From Phenylobacterium sp. Root1290 (GTDB lineage: Bacteria > Pseudomonadota > Alphaproteobacteria > Caulobacterales > Caulobacteraceae): a stretch of DNA of 64,000 nt. The stretch spans positions 1,895,500 through 1,959,499 of the forward strand of contig NZ_LMEE01000001.1 in the NCBI RefSeq assembly GCF_001425305.1. Direction: 5' to 3'. The position numbers and the translations under genes are program-made. The notes below the pieces were generated by a model. The model was not told the origin of the DNA, did no database searches, and saw nothing but the letters and a program-made list of their open reading frames with translations. Positions 1-9,341 of the stretch are shown piece after piece (position 1 is the first letter of the stretch; each line of letters begins with the position of its first letter).

Positions 1-284
1 CAGGATCCAGCGTCTACGCCATGACGAAAGCCGCCGTGGCTCAGCTGGTGCGCGCGGCCTCACGCGACTTCGCGCCCCGCGCCATCACCATCAACAACGT
101 CCAGCCTGGCCCGATCGAAACGGACATGACGGCCGACCTGATGGACTTCATCCGACCGCGCCTGCCGTTGGGCCGCATCGGACGGCCGGACGAGATCGCA
201 GGACTGGTGTCCTGGCTGACCGGGCCGGACGCCGGATACATGACCGGCGCCAGCCTGACCATCGACGGCGGATGGACCGCCTGA
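1..284 (+). CDS. Short-chain dehydrogenase/reductase (SDR), C-terminal part
   Basis: The gene enters from the left edge; its reading frame is open from base 3. The visible part opens with the SDR catalytic Tyr-x-x-x-Lys motif (YAMTK), continues with the usual stretch after the active site (INNVQPGPIETDM, where classical SDRs have N-x-x-x-P-G-x-x-x-T) and ends with the C-terminal segment LTIDGGWTA typical of the family. It should be a cytosolic NAD(P)(H)-dependent oxidoreductase, but the cofactor-binding Gly-rich motif lies outside the window, so substrate and cofactor cannot be judged. The internal ATG at 21 lies inside the catalytic motif and is not the start. Confidence 0.9.
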   Translation, partial: GSSVYAMTKAAVAQLVRAASRDFAPRAITINNVQPGPIETDMTADLMDFIRPRLPLGRIGRPDEIAGLVSWLTGPDAGYMTGASLTIDGGWTA

Positions 285-368
285 CCTGGAATGCGGCCTG
301 CCCCTGCGGCGGGCCGCTTTGCGGGCGACGGGGAGGGCTTAGCTCCTGACCGCCGCGGCGCCCGCCAT

Positions 369-842
369 TTAACCCCTGGCCAACGCGCTGGCGGCCTTGC
401 CGTCATACTGGCCGCCGAAGCTGGTCTTCAGGTGGGCCATGATGGTCCCGACGTTGGCGTCGGGGTTCTTGGCCCGGAAATCGTTGATGGCCTCGCGCAG
501 CTCCGCTTCCGTCATCTGCTTTGGGCCATACGAGGAAAGGATCGCCAGTTCGGTTTCAGCGGCCTTGGCGCGCTGGTCGACTTTCGACGCATCGCTACCG
601 GCTTCGATCAGGCGCGCGCGCTCGCTCGCGAGGTTCTCCAGCGTCAGTTTCGTATTCTTGAGGAACTTCGCGACGGTTGCGGCGACCTTTTCATCAGTGA
701 CTTCCGTCACGCCGCGCTTGAACTCTTCGGTCGTGATCTGCGTCGCTTCGCCGATCAGTGTGGTCAGCAGGTCAGCCTTCAGACGGTCGTTCAACTTACG
801 TGCCGCGAGTTGGTCAGCTTTGAGCGCGTCAAGCAAAGCCAT
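369..842 (-). CDS. GatB/YqeY domain-containing protein
   Basis: The 157-residue protein is the length of YqeY-family proteins, which correspond to the C-terminal tRNA-binding tail domain of GatB of the tRNA-dependent amidotransferase. Recognisable segments are an N-terminal helix with paired Lys/Asp residues (LLDALKADQLAARK), the central region in which the family scans for Leu/Ile-rich helices, and the C-terminal segment FRAKNPDANVGTIMAHLK ending in GQYDGK, which matches the family's final helix (G-x-x-M-x-x-L-K, then G-x-x-D-G). Its exact role is unknown; in alphaproteobacteria it usually sits near dnaG/rpoD or carA, which are not in this window. It is transcribed alone towards the SDR gene. 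Confidence 0.85.
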   Translation of the reverse strand: MALLDALKADQLAARKLNDRLKADLLTTLIGEATQITTEEFKRGVTEVTDEKVAATVAKFLKNTKLTLENLASERARLIEAGSDASKVDQRAKAAETELAILSSYGPKQMTEAELREAINDFRAKNPDANVGTIMAHLKTSFGGQYDGKAASALARG

Positions 843-1134
843 GTCGCCGTCCTTTCAATTCACTCTGTTCGGCAGCTCTGTAGGAGGGAAGGATACCCCC
901 GTTCAAGGGCGGTCGCGCCGTAGGGCCACCGTAGCAGGCCCCCAGCAATATCCATGTCCGCATTGCGTCAGCCATGCGCCACCTGCGGACATTGGCGGCA
1001 TGGCTGAAAGCGGACTCGTTCAATGGTCCGCTAGCAGGAACGTCTCGCTCCCGTCTTGGAAGGCCGCCCACAAAAGATTTGTGAGAAGTCCGCCTTCGAC
1101 CTGACTACCTCTACATCTGGGGGGCGTTGGATCG

Positions 1135-1653
1135 ATGGCCGAAAACTCGAAGCAGACGGATCAATACGGCCTTGCCTCAAAGGCGTACGGAGCCGGGCTG
1201 GCCCGCCTGTCGAAGGCCTACGAGGCCGACCCTGAACTTTGCCGCGACCTCCTGCAGGACATGCACGTGGCTCTTTGGCGTAGCCTCAGCAGCTTCGACG
1301 AACGGTGCAGCTTACGCACCTGGACCTATCGGGTGGCCCATAACGTGGGCGCCTCGCATGTCGTAAGGCAGCGTGCGCACCTCTCCCGCCTGACGACTCT
1401 GGAACATGTCGATCTGCCGGCGATCATGCCAACGCCCGAGGACGACGTGAGTGAGCAGCAGGCAAGGCAACGCCTGATGGACATCATCCACCGACTGAAG
1501 CCGCCGGACCGGCAGGTGATGCTTCTCTATCTCGAAGACTTCGAGGCGGGCGCAATTGCGGACGTCACAGGTCTTTCGCCAGGCGCAGTCGCAACACGCA
1601 TCTATCGGGTGAAGGCGCTCCTGTCCGCCGCACTCTCTGGGAAGTCACAATGA
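1135..1653 (+). CDS. ECF-type RNA polymerase sigma factor
   Basis: The 172-residue protein has the two-domain layout of an extracytoplasmic-function sigma factor. Region 2 is at about residues 20-85, with the sigma-2 signature around DLLQDMHVALWRSLSSFD and the segment SLRTWTYRVAHN that contacts the -10 element. Region 4 is at about residues 110-165, with the helix-turn-helix LPPDRQVMLLYLEDFEAGAIAD-like segment (here starting KPPDRQ) followed by LSPGAVATRIYRVKALL. The start at 1135 gives a normal N terminus. The stop overlaps the start of the next gene by 4 nt, so the downstream membrane protein is translationally coupled and is a candidate regulator of this sigma factor. The 290 bp upstream (843-1134) holds no gene I can support. 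Confidence 0.9.
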   Translation: MAENSKQTDQYGLASKAYGAGLARLSKAYEADPELCRDLLQDMHVALWRSLSSFDERCSLRTWTYRVAHNVGASHVVRQRAHLSRLTTLEHVDLPAIMPTPEDDVSEQQARQRLMDIIHRLKPPDRQVMLLYLEDFEAGAIADVTGLSPGAVATRIYRVKALLSAALSGKSQ

Positions 1654-2207
1654 CTGAAGACGTGAAGGCTCTCTGGCAACAGCAACCCTCGGAAGGAGAG
1701 AACATGGACCTCGACCAACTGCGGAACATGGTTCAGGCCGAACTCGCTCGCACTCGTCGGACGAGAGGCGTGCTGGCCCTCGTTGGTCTCGTCGGCGTCG
1801 GCCTATTCGGTTACCTAGCCTATTCAGCTCCGACAAATCTGTTGCGGATCGGCGGAGGGCTTACCGTCGCCGGCTATGTGTTGTTCCTCGTCCTAGGCTG
1901 GCATCGGATGGCGCTCCCCGCGCCGGACGTTGCGGCGGCGTCTGTAGCCTTTCTGCGTCAGAGCCTCGCCCTGCGCCGCGACGCGGTCCTACGAGGATGG
2001 ATCGTAATGGCCGCGCCTTTGCTGCCAGGACTGAGCGTCATCCTGGTGGGGCTCTGGATCGCTGCGGGACAGAGGTGGCCTCAGAAGCTCTGGCCCCTGG
2101 CGGCGCTTATCGTGCTGTGGCTCGTTACTTTCTTGGTCACTCAGGCGAGGGCCGCTGCGAAGGTGAATGCAGAGATTGCGGACCTTGACCGGCAATGTGA
2201 AGCCTAG
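1650..2207 (+). CDS. Four-helix membrane protein coupled to the ECF sigma factor
   Basis: This 185-residue protein starts inside the stop codon of the sigma gene (ATGA overlap). It has a short soluble N terminus (residues 1-38, with LWQQQ and a Leu/Met-rich helix), then hydrophobic segments at about 40-58, 65-84, 117-138 and 147-164, and a charged C-terminal tail. I do not recognise a named family and see no ZAS zinc motif (H-x3-C-x2-C), so it is not a classical zinc anti-sigma factor. By position it may act as a membrane-bound anti-sigma factor, with the N-terminal helix binding the sigma factor; that is inference from gene order. Confidence 0.75.
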   Translation: MTEDVKALWQQQPSEGENMDLDQLRNMVQAELARTRRTRGVLALVGLVGVGLFGYLAYSAPTNLLRIGGGLTVAGYVLFLVLGWHRMALPAPDVAAASVAFLRQSLALRRDAVLRGWIVMAAPLLPGLSVILVGLWIAAGQRWPQKLWPLAALIVLWLVTFLVTQARAAAKVNAEIADLDRQCEA

Positions 2208-2279
2208 AGTCTGCTGGCCACCCATTACCCAGCCGCTCGTTAGGTTTGCTCGGCGCCAGGACGAGACATAGGCGTCAGG

Positions 2280-2318
2280 GCGGATAGCGGAACTAGCGGA
2301 ACTAGCGGATAGTCCGCT
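2280..2318. repeat. Short tandem repeat and hairpin in the 2208-2410 intergenic gap
   Basis: The gap between the sigma-factor pair and the next gene contains four closely spaced copies of AGCGGA, two of them inside a directly repeated AGCGGAACT unit. The last copy forms a perfect 6-bp inverted repeat with TCCGCT around a 3-base loop (2304-2318). The array could be an operator or only replication slippage. The rest of the gap shows nothing else I recognise. Confidence 0.5.
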
Positions 2319-2410
2319 TGAGGGAGCGCGGCGCCGTCGGTATCCGACCCTTCTCAGGCGTTGGAAACGTCCGCTAACGTGCGCGCGCTGCCCCGCTGCG
2401 GACGTATGCC

Positions 2411-2881
2411 ATGCCCCTTCGACGCGTTGTCATAGCTTCCACCGTCTCGGTCGGCCTGCTCGCCACACTAGCCGCTGGTGCTGTGGCCGCCACAACGGAC
2501 CAAGCTCCAGCTTTCGTTCCTGGCAACCCCGGTGCCCCGACGCTTCCGTTCAACGAGGTTTTGGAGCCCAACTCCCGTGAGGCGTTTCGCCGTTCCGTCT
2601 GTCAAAACTGGGGCTCGTCCGACGGTCCCTCTCGTTGCCCGCCATTCTCCGAAATGCGGGTAAAGCCGATGGGAGGGACGACGTGTCGAGGACTGATCGG
2701 CGGCATCTTGGTGGAGTGGTCTGATCCAACGCCAAGACCGGTGGTGGGTGGCAACGGCCGCATCGTCCCTAGCTATGCAATTTGGGGAGCAGTGCTCGGC
2801 TCCGATCAGTTCATTGCTTATGTCCAGCCCCGCTACAGGTCGGCGTTTGGCACAATTGAGGGATGCCCGCCCCCCATCTAG
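2411..2881 (+). CDS. Small exported protein of unknown function
   Basis: The 156-residue product begins with a Sec-type signal peptide: MPLRR, a hydrophobic core to about residue 24 and a likely cleavage after AGAVAA. The mature part is Pro/Gly-rich and has four cysteines (in VCQNW, RCPPF, TTCRG and EGCPPP), which could form two disulfides in the periplasm. I recognise no domain. It stands alone, with 203 bp upstream containing short repeats and 275 bp downstream (2882-3156) in which I see no gene. The coding call rests on the signal peptide and a GC-rich third-position pattern; homology was not tested. Confidence 0.6.
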   Translation: MPLRRVVIASTVSVGLLATLAAGAVAATTDQAPAFVPGNPGAPTLPFNEVLEPNSREAFRRSVCQNWGSSDGPSRCPPFSEMRVKPMGGTTCRGLIGGILVEWSDPTPRPVVGGNGRIVPSYAIWGAVLGSDQFIAYVQPRYRSAFGTIEGCPPPI

Positions 2882-3156
2882 ATCCGCTACCAGGTCTCAT
2901 ACATGCCGGCGTAGCGACCGCACTGGGGAGTCCACTTTCTGGCGAAGCTGCGAGATCCGTCCCCCGCGCAGACGCTTCAGTGGTCCGGATCTTGGCCGGT
3001 GCGAGGTCGCCTAGCGTTGGTCGCGAATGCGCCAGAAGCGGAAATTGGACTCGTGCCAGCTGGCGGACGTTCAGCAGTCCTCGCGGACAGCCCGCAAGAC
3101 TCCATAAACTGACCATCTCTAAGCTGAATCCGCATAGAGACTGAGGAAGCGGGACC

Positions 3157-3927
3157 ATGACGACGGGATGCGAGGGCTGCCGCGACGGAACCGGATTTGA
3201 ACAACCGTTCTCTATGGCGTTTCAGCCCATTGTCGATGTCAACGGCCAAGCGATCTTCGCTTACGAGGCGCTGGTTCGCGGCACGGAACGGCAAGGCGCC
3301 TACTCTGTCTTGAGCCAGGTCGCCGACGGCAACCGTTACGCGTTCGACCAACAATGCCGCGTCAAGGCGATCGAGTTGGCCACCGGCCTAGGCTTGCCCC
3401 AAACTGGCGCGTCGCTTTCCATCAATTTCATGCCCAACGCGGTTTATGAGCCCAGGGCCTGCATTCGCCTGACCCTGGCCACGGCCATGCACACCGGCTT
3501 CCCCCTCAACAAGATCATCTTCGAATTCACCGAGGACGAGAAGCTCGACACCGATCATCTGCTCAACATCCTGCGAACCTATCGCGCGATGGGGTTCAAG
3601 ACGGCGATCGACGATTTTGGGGCCGGCTACGCGGGTCTTGGCCTGCTCTCGAAATTCCAACCCGATATCGTCAAGCTCGACATGGAGCTGATCCGCGGCA
3701 TCGACCGAGACGGGGTCAAGCAACGGATCGTCAAGTCGATGATCACCCTGCTAAGCGATTTGAATATCCAGACCATCTGCGAAGGGGTCGAGACCGCCGA
3801 GGAGCTTGGCGTTCTTCAGGACCTCGGCGCCAACCTGATCCAGGGTTACGTGCTGGCCAAGCCGATGTTCGAGGGGCTCGTTGGTTTTGACGGCCTCAGT
3901 GGCATGACGGCTCGCAAAGTCGCCTGA
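3157..3927 (+). CDS. EAL-domain cyclic-di-GMP phosphodiesterase with N-terminal CxxC
   Basis: Almost the whole 256-residue protein is one EAL domain, which hydrolyses cyclic-di-GMP to pGpG. The metal and catalytic residues expected for an active enzyme are present: Glu37 in EALVRG, Asn90, Glu123 in FEFTED, the Asp152-Asp153 pair in IDDFGAGYAGL, Lys173, Glu209 in EGVET and Gln229 before the terminal LAKP. The loop-6 motif is intact, so I expect activity rather than a degenerate receptor. No GGDEF, PAS or membrane segment is attached. The short N-terminal extension holds Cys5 and Cys8 in a C-x-x-C pair, which might sense redox state or bind metal; that is inference. The gene is monocistronic. 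Confidence 0.93.
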   Translation: MTTGCEGCRDGTGFEQPFSMAFQPIVDVNGQAIFAYEALVRGTERQGAYSVLSQVADGNRYAFDQQCRVKAIELATGLGLPQTGASLSINFMPNAVYEPRACIRLTLATAMHTGFPLNKIIFEFTEDEKLDTDHLLNILRTYRAMGFKTAIDDFGAGYAGLGLLSKFQPDIVKLDMELIRGIDRDGVKQRIVKSMITLLSDLNIQTICEGVETAEELGVLQDLGANLIQGYVLAKPMFEGLVGFDGLSGMTARKVA

Positions 3928-4284
3928 TGGGGTGTGTCCGCTGCAACAATCACCATTCACGGAGCATCCGCACCTAGATTCCGCTCACCACCCTGCCCTG
4001 CCAATCCTTTCAAGCTGCGCCACTCGCGGACCGTGGGATCGACCGTTTCCGATACCGGGTCCGCCCCTTTCAAACACTAGGCTTTGCCAAGCTCTGGACC
4101 GAAGAAGCTAACGGCCACCTTTCAATGCAGGGCCCGCCGCTCCTGCCCCCCCGAGGGCTGTGTGGGAACTTGATGGTGACGTCGACACTAGAAGATGGCT
4201 CCGAGGCGGACCTATCAAATGACCGCAATGAGCCCAAAGCGGCCACGCCCGCCGGCGCGGAAGTTACGCCCGCCGCCCGCCGCC
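3928..4284. other. Intergenic region without a supported gene
   Basis: This 357-bp stretch separates the convergent EAL and TauD genes. Short open frames exist on both strands but are Pro/Arg-rich, overlap the end of the TauD gene and have no ribosome site or recognisable motif. I see no clear terminator with a T-tract, RNA gene or long repeat. Confidence 0.6.
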
Positions 4285-5112
4285 CTACGCCGCCAGCGGG
4301 CCGCCGGCGATGGTGATGCGGTGCATCAGCCGGTGGTGGCCCTGGTAGTCGTTCATCGCCTGGTGCCAGGTGGCGCGGTTGTCCCAGATCGCCATCGAGC
4401 CGGGCTTCCATGAGAAGCGGTGCACGAACTGCGGCTTGACCGCATGCTGGTAGAGATAGGCCAGCAGGGCGCGGCTCTCCTCGCGGTTCCAGCCCTCGAA
4501 TCCCAGGGTGAAGGCGGGGTTCACGTACAGCGCCTTGCGGCCGCTGCCGGGGTGGGTGATCACCACCGGATGCACGGCGCTGGGGGTGTCGGTCTTGCCG
4601 GCCAGGTGCGCCTGGTCGGTCTTTCCGTAGACGCCGTCCGCGCCGTAGATGTGCTCGGAGGCGTGCACCGCCTTGAGGCCCGCCAGCGTCGCCTTCAGCC
4701 CGTCGGACAGCGCCTCGTAGGCGGCGTACATATCGGCGAACATCGTGTCGCCGCCGCTCGGCGGGGTCTCGATGGCCAGCAGCACCGAGCCCATGGCCGG
4801 CTCGAGGTCATAGCTGTGGTCGGTGTGCCAGCCGCCACCGATATTGGTGGTCTGGGCCTCGGTCTTCTCGACCTTTGCGATCTGCGGATACTTCTCCGAG
4901 GGCGGGAAGTAGCGGTTGACCACGATCGGCCCGATCTGCTCGGCGAAGGCGATGTGCTGCTCGGGCGTCAGGTGCTGGCCGTGCAGGAAGGCGACGCCGC
5001 GGCGATAGACGGTGTCGCGGATCAGGTCGATCTCGGCGGCGCTGGCGGTGGGCAGCGAGACATTGGCGATCTCGGCGCCGCAGCCTTCGGTTTCGCGGAC
5101 GATGGCGGTCAT
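4285..5112 (-). CDS. TauD/TfdA-family alpha-ketoglutarate-dependent dioxygenase
   Basis: This 275-residue cytosolic non-haem iron enzyme couples oxidative decarboxylation of 2-oxoglutarate to hydroxylation of a substrate. The iron ligands are visible: the H-x-D pair in GWHTDHSY and the distal His in DNRATWHQAMNDY. The 2-oxoglutarate-binding Arg follows in HHRLMHRITIAG. Length and order fit the TauD/TfdA family. The family includes taurine, 2,4-D and alkyl-sulfate dioxygenases, and the substrate cannot be told from sequence. A strong AGGGAGG ribosome site precedes the start. It is divergent from a Crp-type regulator 82 bp away, which probably controls it. Confidence 0.9.
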   Translation of the reverse strand: MTAIVRETEGCGAEIANVSLPTASAAEIDLIRDTVYRRGVAFLHGQHLTPEQHIAFAEQIGPIVVNRYFPPSEKYPQIAKVEKTEAQTTNIGGGWHTDHSYDLEPAMGSVLLAIETPPSGGDTMFADMYAAYEALSDGLKATLAGLKAVHASEHIYGADGVYGKTDQAHLAGKTDTPSAVHPVVITHPGSGRKALYVNPAFTLGFEGWNREESRALLAYLYQHAVKPQFVHRFSWKPGSMAIWDNRATWHQAMNDYQGHHRLMHRITIAGGPLAA

Positions 5113-5194
5113 GGTCGCCTCCCTGGCGTGGTTTCTTGGCTGGAGCCTAGGAACGCCGCTCGCAGAAGATTGTCACCCAAGTTACAGTTGTCGC

Positions 5195-5875
5195 ATGACC
5201 GACGATCGTCAGACCGCATTGGACGTGCTGCACGCCTCCGGCTGGCTCGCGCCCTACGGCCCGGGTCTGGCCCAGGCCCTGCTGGCCGAGGGCCAGCTGG
5301 CGCGGCTGAGCGCCGGGCGCTGGGCCCAGGCCGAGGGCGATGAGGAGACCGGTCTGCTGGCGGTGATCGAGGGGGCGGTCGATCTCTATTGCCAGGCGCC
5401 CGGCGACCGTGAGGTGCGCTTCAACCAGGCCGGGCCCGGCGCCGCGCTCGGCCAGAGCGTCAGCTTCGGCGGCGGCCCGCGGATCGTCACCGCCGTCTGC
5501 GCCCAGGACAGCCTGCTGCTGCGGGTGTCCGACGCCGGGCTGGAGCGCATCGCCCGGGTGCGGCCCGAGATCTGGCGCGCGGTCGCCGGCCTCGTCTACC
5601 TGCAGCTGCGTGGGGCGGTGCGGATGGCGGCGGACGCCATCGCCCTGCCGCCGCGCCAGCGCCTGGCCTCGCGGCTGCTGACCCTGGTCCGCAGCCGCCT
5701 GGGGCCGCCTGAGCTGCGCCTCAGCCAGCAGGCGCTGGCCGAGATGGTCGGCCTCAGCCGCAAGACCGTGAACGGCCTGCTGATCGAGTTCGCGCGGGAG
5801 GGGCTGGTCGACCTCGACTATGGCGGGCTCGCCGTGCTCGACCTGCGCCGGCTGGAGCGGGTGGCGGAGAGCTAG
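5195..5875 (+). CDS. Crp/Fnr-family transcriptional regulator
   Basis: The protein of 226 residues has an N-terminal cyclic-nucleotide-binding-like beta-roll (about 15-130) and a C-terminal winged helix with the Crp-type recognition helix (LSQQALAEMVGLSRKTVNGLL, about 180-200). It lacks the N-terminal cysteine cluster of an oxygen-sensing Fnr, so its signal is unknown. An open frame extends further upstream, but it would run through the divergent TauD start; I chose the ATG at 5195 because the family N terminus begins here. There is no Shine-Dalgarno sequence before it, so the mRNA may be leaderless. Its stop overlaps the convergent oxidoreductase gene. It probably regulates the divergent dioxygenase gene. 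Confidence 0.88.
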   Translation: MTDDRQTALDVLHASGWLAPYGPGLAQALLAEGQLARLSAGRWAQAEGDEETGLLAVIEGAVDLYCQAPGDREVRFNQAGPGAALGQSVSFGGGPRIVTAVCAQDSLLLRVSDAGLERIARVRPEIWRAVAGLVYLQLRGAVRMAADAIALPPRQRLASRLLTLVRSRLGPPELRLSQQALAEMVGLSRKTVNGLLIEFAREGLVDLDYGGLAVLDLRRLERVAES

Positions 5876-6765
5876 AGCCCCAGCAGCGACTGGTGCGCCC
5901 CGACCCCGGCCATCACCCCGGCGGCGGAGGCGAGGGTGGCGTTGTGCATCTGCGTGGCCACGTCGCCGGCGGCGAACACGCCCTCGACGCTGGTGCGCTT
6001 GCGATCGTCCACGCGCACGAAGGGGCCGGTCATGCCGTCGTCGAACGCGCAGCCGAGCTGCTCGGCCAGCGGGCTCGCCGCCTGGGTCCGCGGGGCCACG
6101 AACAGGCCGGCGAGCGCGATCTCGCGGCCGTCTTCCAGCCGCGCCGCCGCCAGCTTCGGCGCCTCGCCGACCAGCTGCGCGATCGGCGTGCGCTCGACGC
6201 TCACCCCGCGCGCCGCCAGCTGCGCGGCCTGCTCGGCGTCGGGTTCGGGGCCGCCGTTCAGGAAGTAGGTGGTCGGCCCCCAGTCGCTGATCAGCAGCGC
6301 CTTGTGCGCGCCGTGGGCGTCGCCGCCCAGCACGCCCAGCGGTCCGCCGCCCAGCTCATAGCCGTGGCAGTAGGGACAGTGCAGCGCGCTCACGCCCCAG
6401 CGCTCGGCCAGGCCCGGCACGTCCGGCAGGGCGTCGCGCACCCCGGTGGCCAGGATCAGCCGCCGCGCCTCCAGCTCGCCGCCGTCGGCCAGGCCCACGC
6501 GAAAGCCGTCCTTGCCGCCCGCCGCCGACACCGCCAGCCCGTCGACGAACTCGAAGGTCGGATAGGCGCTCAGCTGCTTGAGCCCCAGGCGCATGATCGC
6601 CTCGGGCGCCGCGCCGTCCTGGCCGAAGAAGCCGTGCGAGGCGCTCGCGAAGCGGTTGCGCGGCGCGCCCGCGTCGATCACCAGCACCGAGCGCCTGGCC
6701 CGCGCCAGCTGCATCGCCGCCGACAGGCCCGCGAAATTCCCGCCCACCACGATCACGTCGTTCAT
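5872..6765 (-). CDS. Thioredoxin-reductase-like FAD/NAD(P)-dependent oxidoreductase
   Basis: This 297-residue flavoprotein has an N-terminal FAD Rossmann motif (VVGGNFAGLSAA, about residues 5-16), a redox-active C-x-x-C in CPYCHGYE, an NAD(P)-binding part and the C-terminal FAD motif GVFAAGDVAT. It is the size of low-molecular-weight thioredoxin reductases, but the second nucleotide motif is atypical (GVLGGDAHGA), as in the small TrxR-like proteins often paired with Rrf2 or MarR regulators; the electron acceptor is therefore open. I chose the start at 6765 because GGAG lies six bases before it; an in-frame ATG at 6777 lacks such a site. The gene is divergent from an Rrf2 regulator, its likely controller. 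Confidence 0.88.
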   Translation of the reverse strand: MNDVIVVGGNFAGLSAAMQLARARRSVLVIDAGAPRNRFASASHGFFGQDGAAPEAIMRLGLKQLSAYPTFEFVDGLAVSAAGGKDGFRVGLADGGELEARRLILATGVRDALPDVPGLAERWGVSALHCPYCHGYELGGGPLGVLGGDAHGAHKALLISDWGPTTYFLNGGPEPDAEQAAQLAARGVSVERTPIAQLVGEAPKLAAARLEDGREIALAGLFVAPRTQAASPLAEQLGCAFDDGMTGPFVRVDDRKRTSVEGVFAAGDVATQMHNATLASAAGVMAGVGAHQSLLGL

Positions 6766-6774
6766 CGTCCGCTC

Positions 6775-6863
6775 CATATGAAACTATCGAAGTTACGAAT
6801 ATGGGCGTGGCAACGAAATGCGCAACTGCGGTTGTTACGATTGGCTCAAGGGGGCATATGAAA
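6775..6863. promoter_or_regulatory. Repeats in the oxidoreductase/Rrf2 divergent promoter region
   Basis: The divergent gap contains CATATGAAA twice (6775-6783 and 6855-6863) and GTTACGA twice (6792-6798 and 6834-6840, 42 bp apart, about four helical turns). These are candidate operator half-sites for the Rrf2 protein encoded next to them. The assignment is inference from position and repetition. Confidence 0.4.
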
Positions 6864-6867
6864 GGCC

Positions 6868-7305
6868 ATGCGCACCGACAGCCGACTTTCGCGAATGCTG
6901 CACGCCCTGATCCACATGGACCGGCTGGGCGGCAAGGCCACGTCCGAGCAGCTGGCCCAGATGCTGGCGACCAATCCGGTCGTGGTCCGCCGCACCATGG
7001 CGGGCCTGCGCCGCGACGGCCTGGTGGCCTCGGAGCCGGGCCACGGCGGCGGCTGGGCGCTGGCCCGGCCGCTGGACGCCATCACCCTGAAGGACATCTA
7101 CGCGGCCCTGGACGAGCCCGAGCTCTTCGCCATCGGCCAGTCGCAGGACCACCCGGAATGCCTGGTCGAGCAGGCGGTCAACGGCGCCCTAGCCGAAACC
7201 CTCAGCCAGGCCCGCGACCTGATCGCCGCGCGGTTCGCGGCCGTCACGCTCGGGGATCTCTCCCGCGATTTCGACGACCGCTTCGCCGCGGGCAGGGGGG
7301 CGTGA
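6868..7305 (+). CDS. Rrf2-family transcriptional regulator
   Basis: The 145-residue protein has the Rrf2 winged-helix layout: an N-terminal helix (SRMLHALIHMD), the recognition region (SEQLAQMLATNPVVVRRTMAGL, about 25-46) and a Gly-rich wing (SEPGHGGGWALARP). The Fe-S-binding Rrf2 members such as IscR and NsrR carry three cysteines; this one shows a single Cys (in HPECLVE), as in redox- or ligand-sensing Rrf2 proteins of the YwnA type. Probably it controls the divergent thioredoxin-reductase-like gene. Nothing follows it in the same operon. Confidence 0.9.
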   Translation: MRTDSRLSRMLHALIHMDRLGGKATSEQLAQMLATNPVVVRRTMAGLRRDGLVASEPGHGGGWALARPLDAITLKDIYAALDEPELFAIGQSQDHPECLVEQAVNGALAETLSQARDLIAARFAAVTLGDLSRDFDDRFAAGRGA

Positions 7306-7363
7306 CAGCTTCAAGTGGACACCGGTTGAAGCGGCCGTCACGCCCCAAAATAGAAGATCGTTC

Positions 7364-9184
<1,821 letters not shown>

Positions 9185-9275
9185 GCAAAATTCCCCAACT
9201 TGATCAGACTGTTGCCGCCAGGGCGACCGCCCGGTCAAAGCCGAACGGCCGCTGTTCGCGGCCTGTTATTTTTCG

Positions 9276-9290
9276 AACATACAGTATGTT
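9276..9290. promoter_or_regulatory. Perfect 15-bp palindrome upstream of the monooxygenase (operator candidate)
   Basis: AACATACAGTATGTT is a perfect 7-1-7 inverted repeat 92 bp before the monooxygenase start, in an AT-rich patch of an otherwise GC-rich region. Size and symmetry suit a TetR-family operator. No TetR gene lies next to it; the neighbouring gene is the coiled-coil membrane protein. The regulator assignment is inference. Confidence 0.55.
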
Positions 9291-9341
9291 ATCGGCGTTC
9301 TGCAATCGGGGGCTACATGCTAGTCGCTGTCTGGGCGGCCG

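Noticed and set aside
2280..2318. LexA-type box in the GGAACT repeats
   Set aside because: The GAAC words are 5 bp apart; the alphaproteobacterial SOS box needs a 7-bp spacer.
4125..4316. Small plus-strand open frame between the EAL and TauD genes
   Set aside because: It overlaps the TauD 3' end, has no ribosome site and is a low-complexity Pro/Arg/Ala frame.
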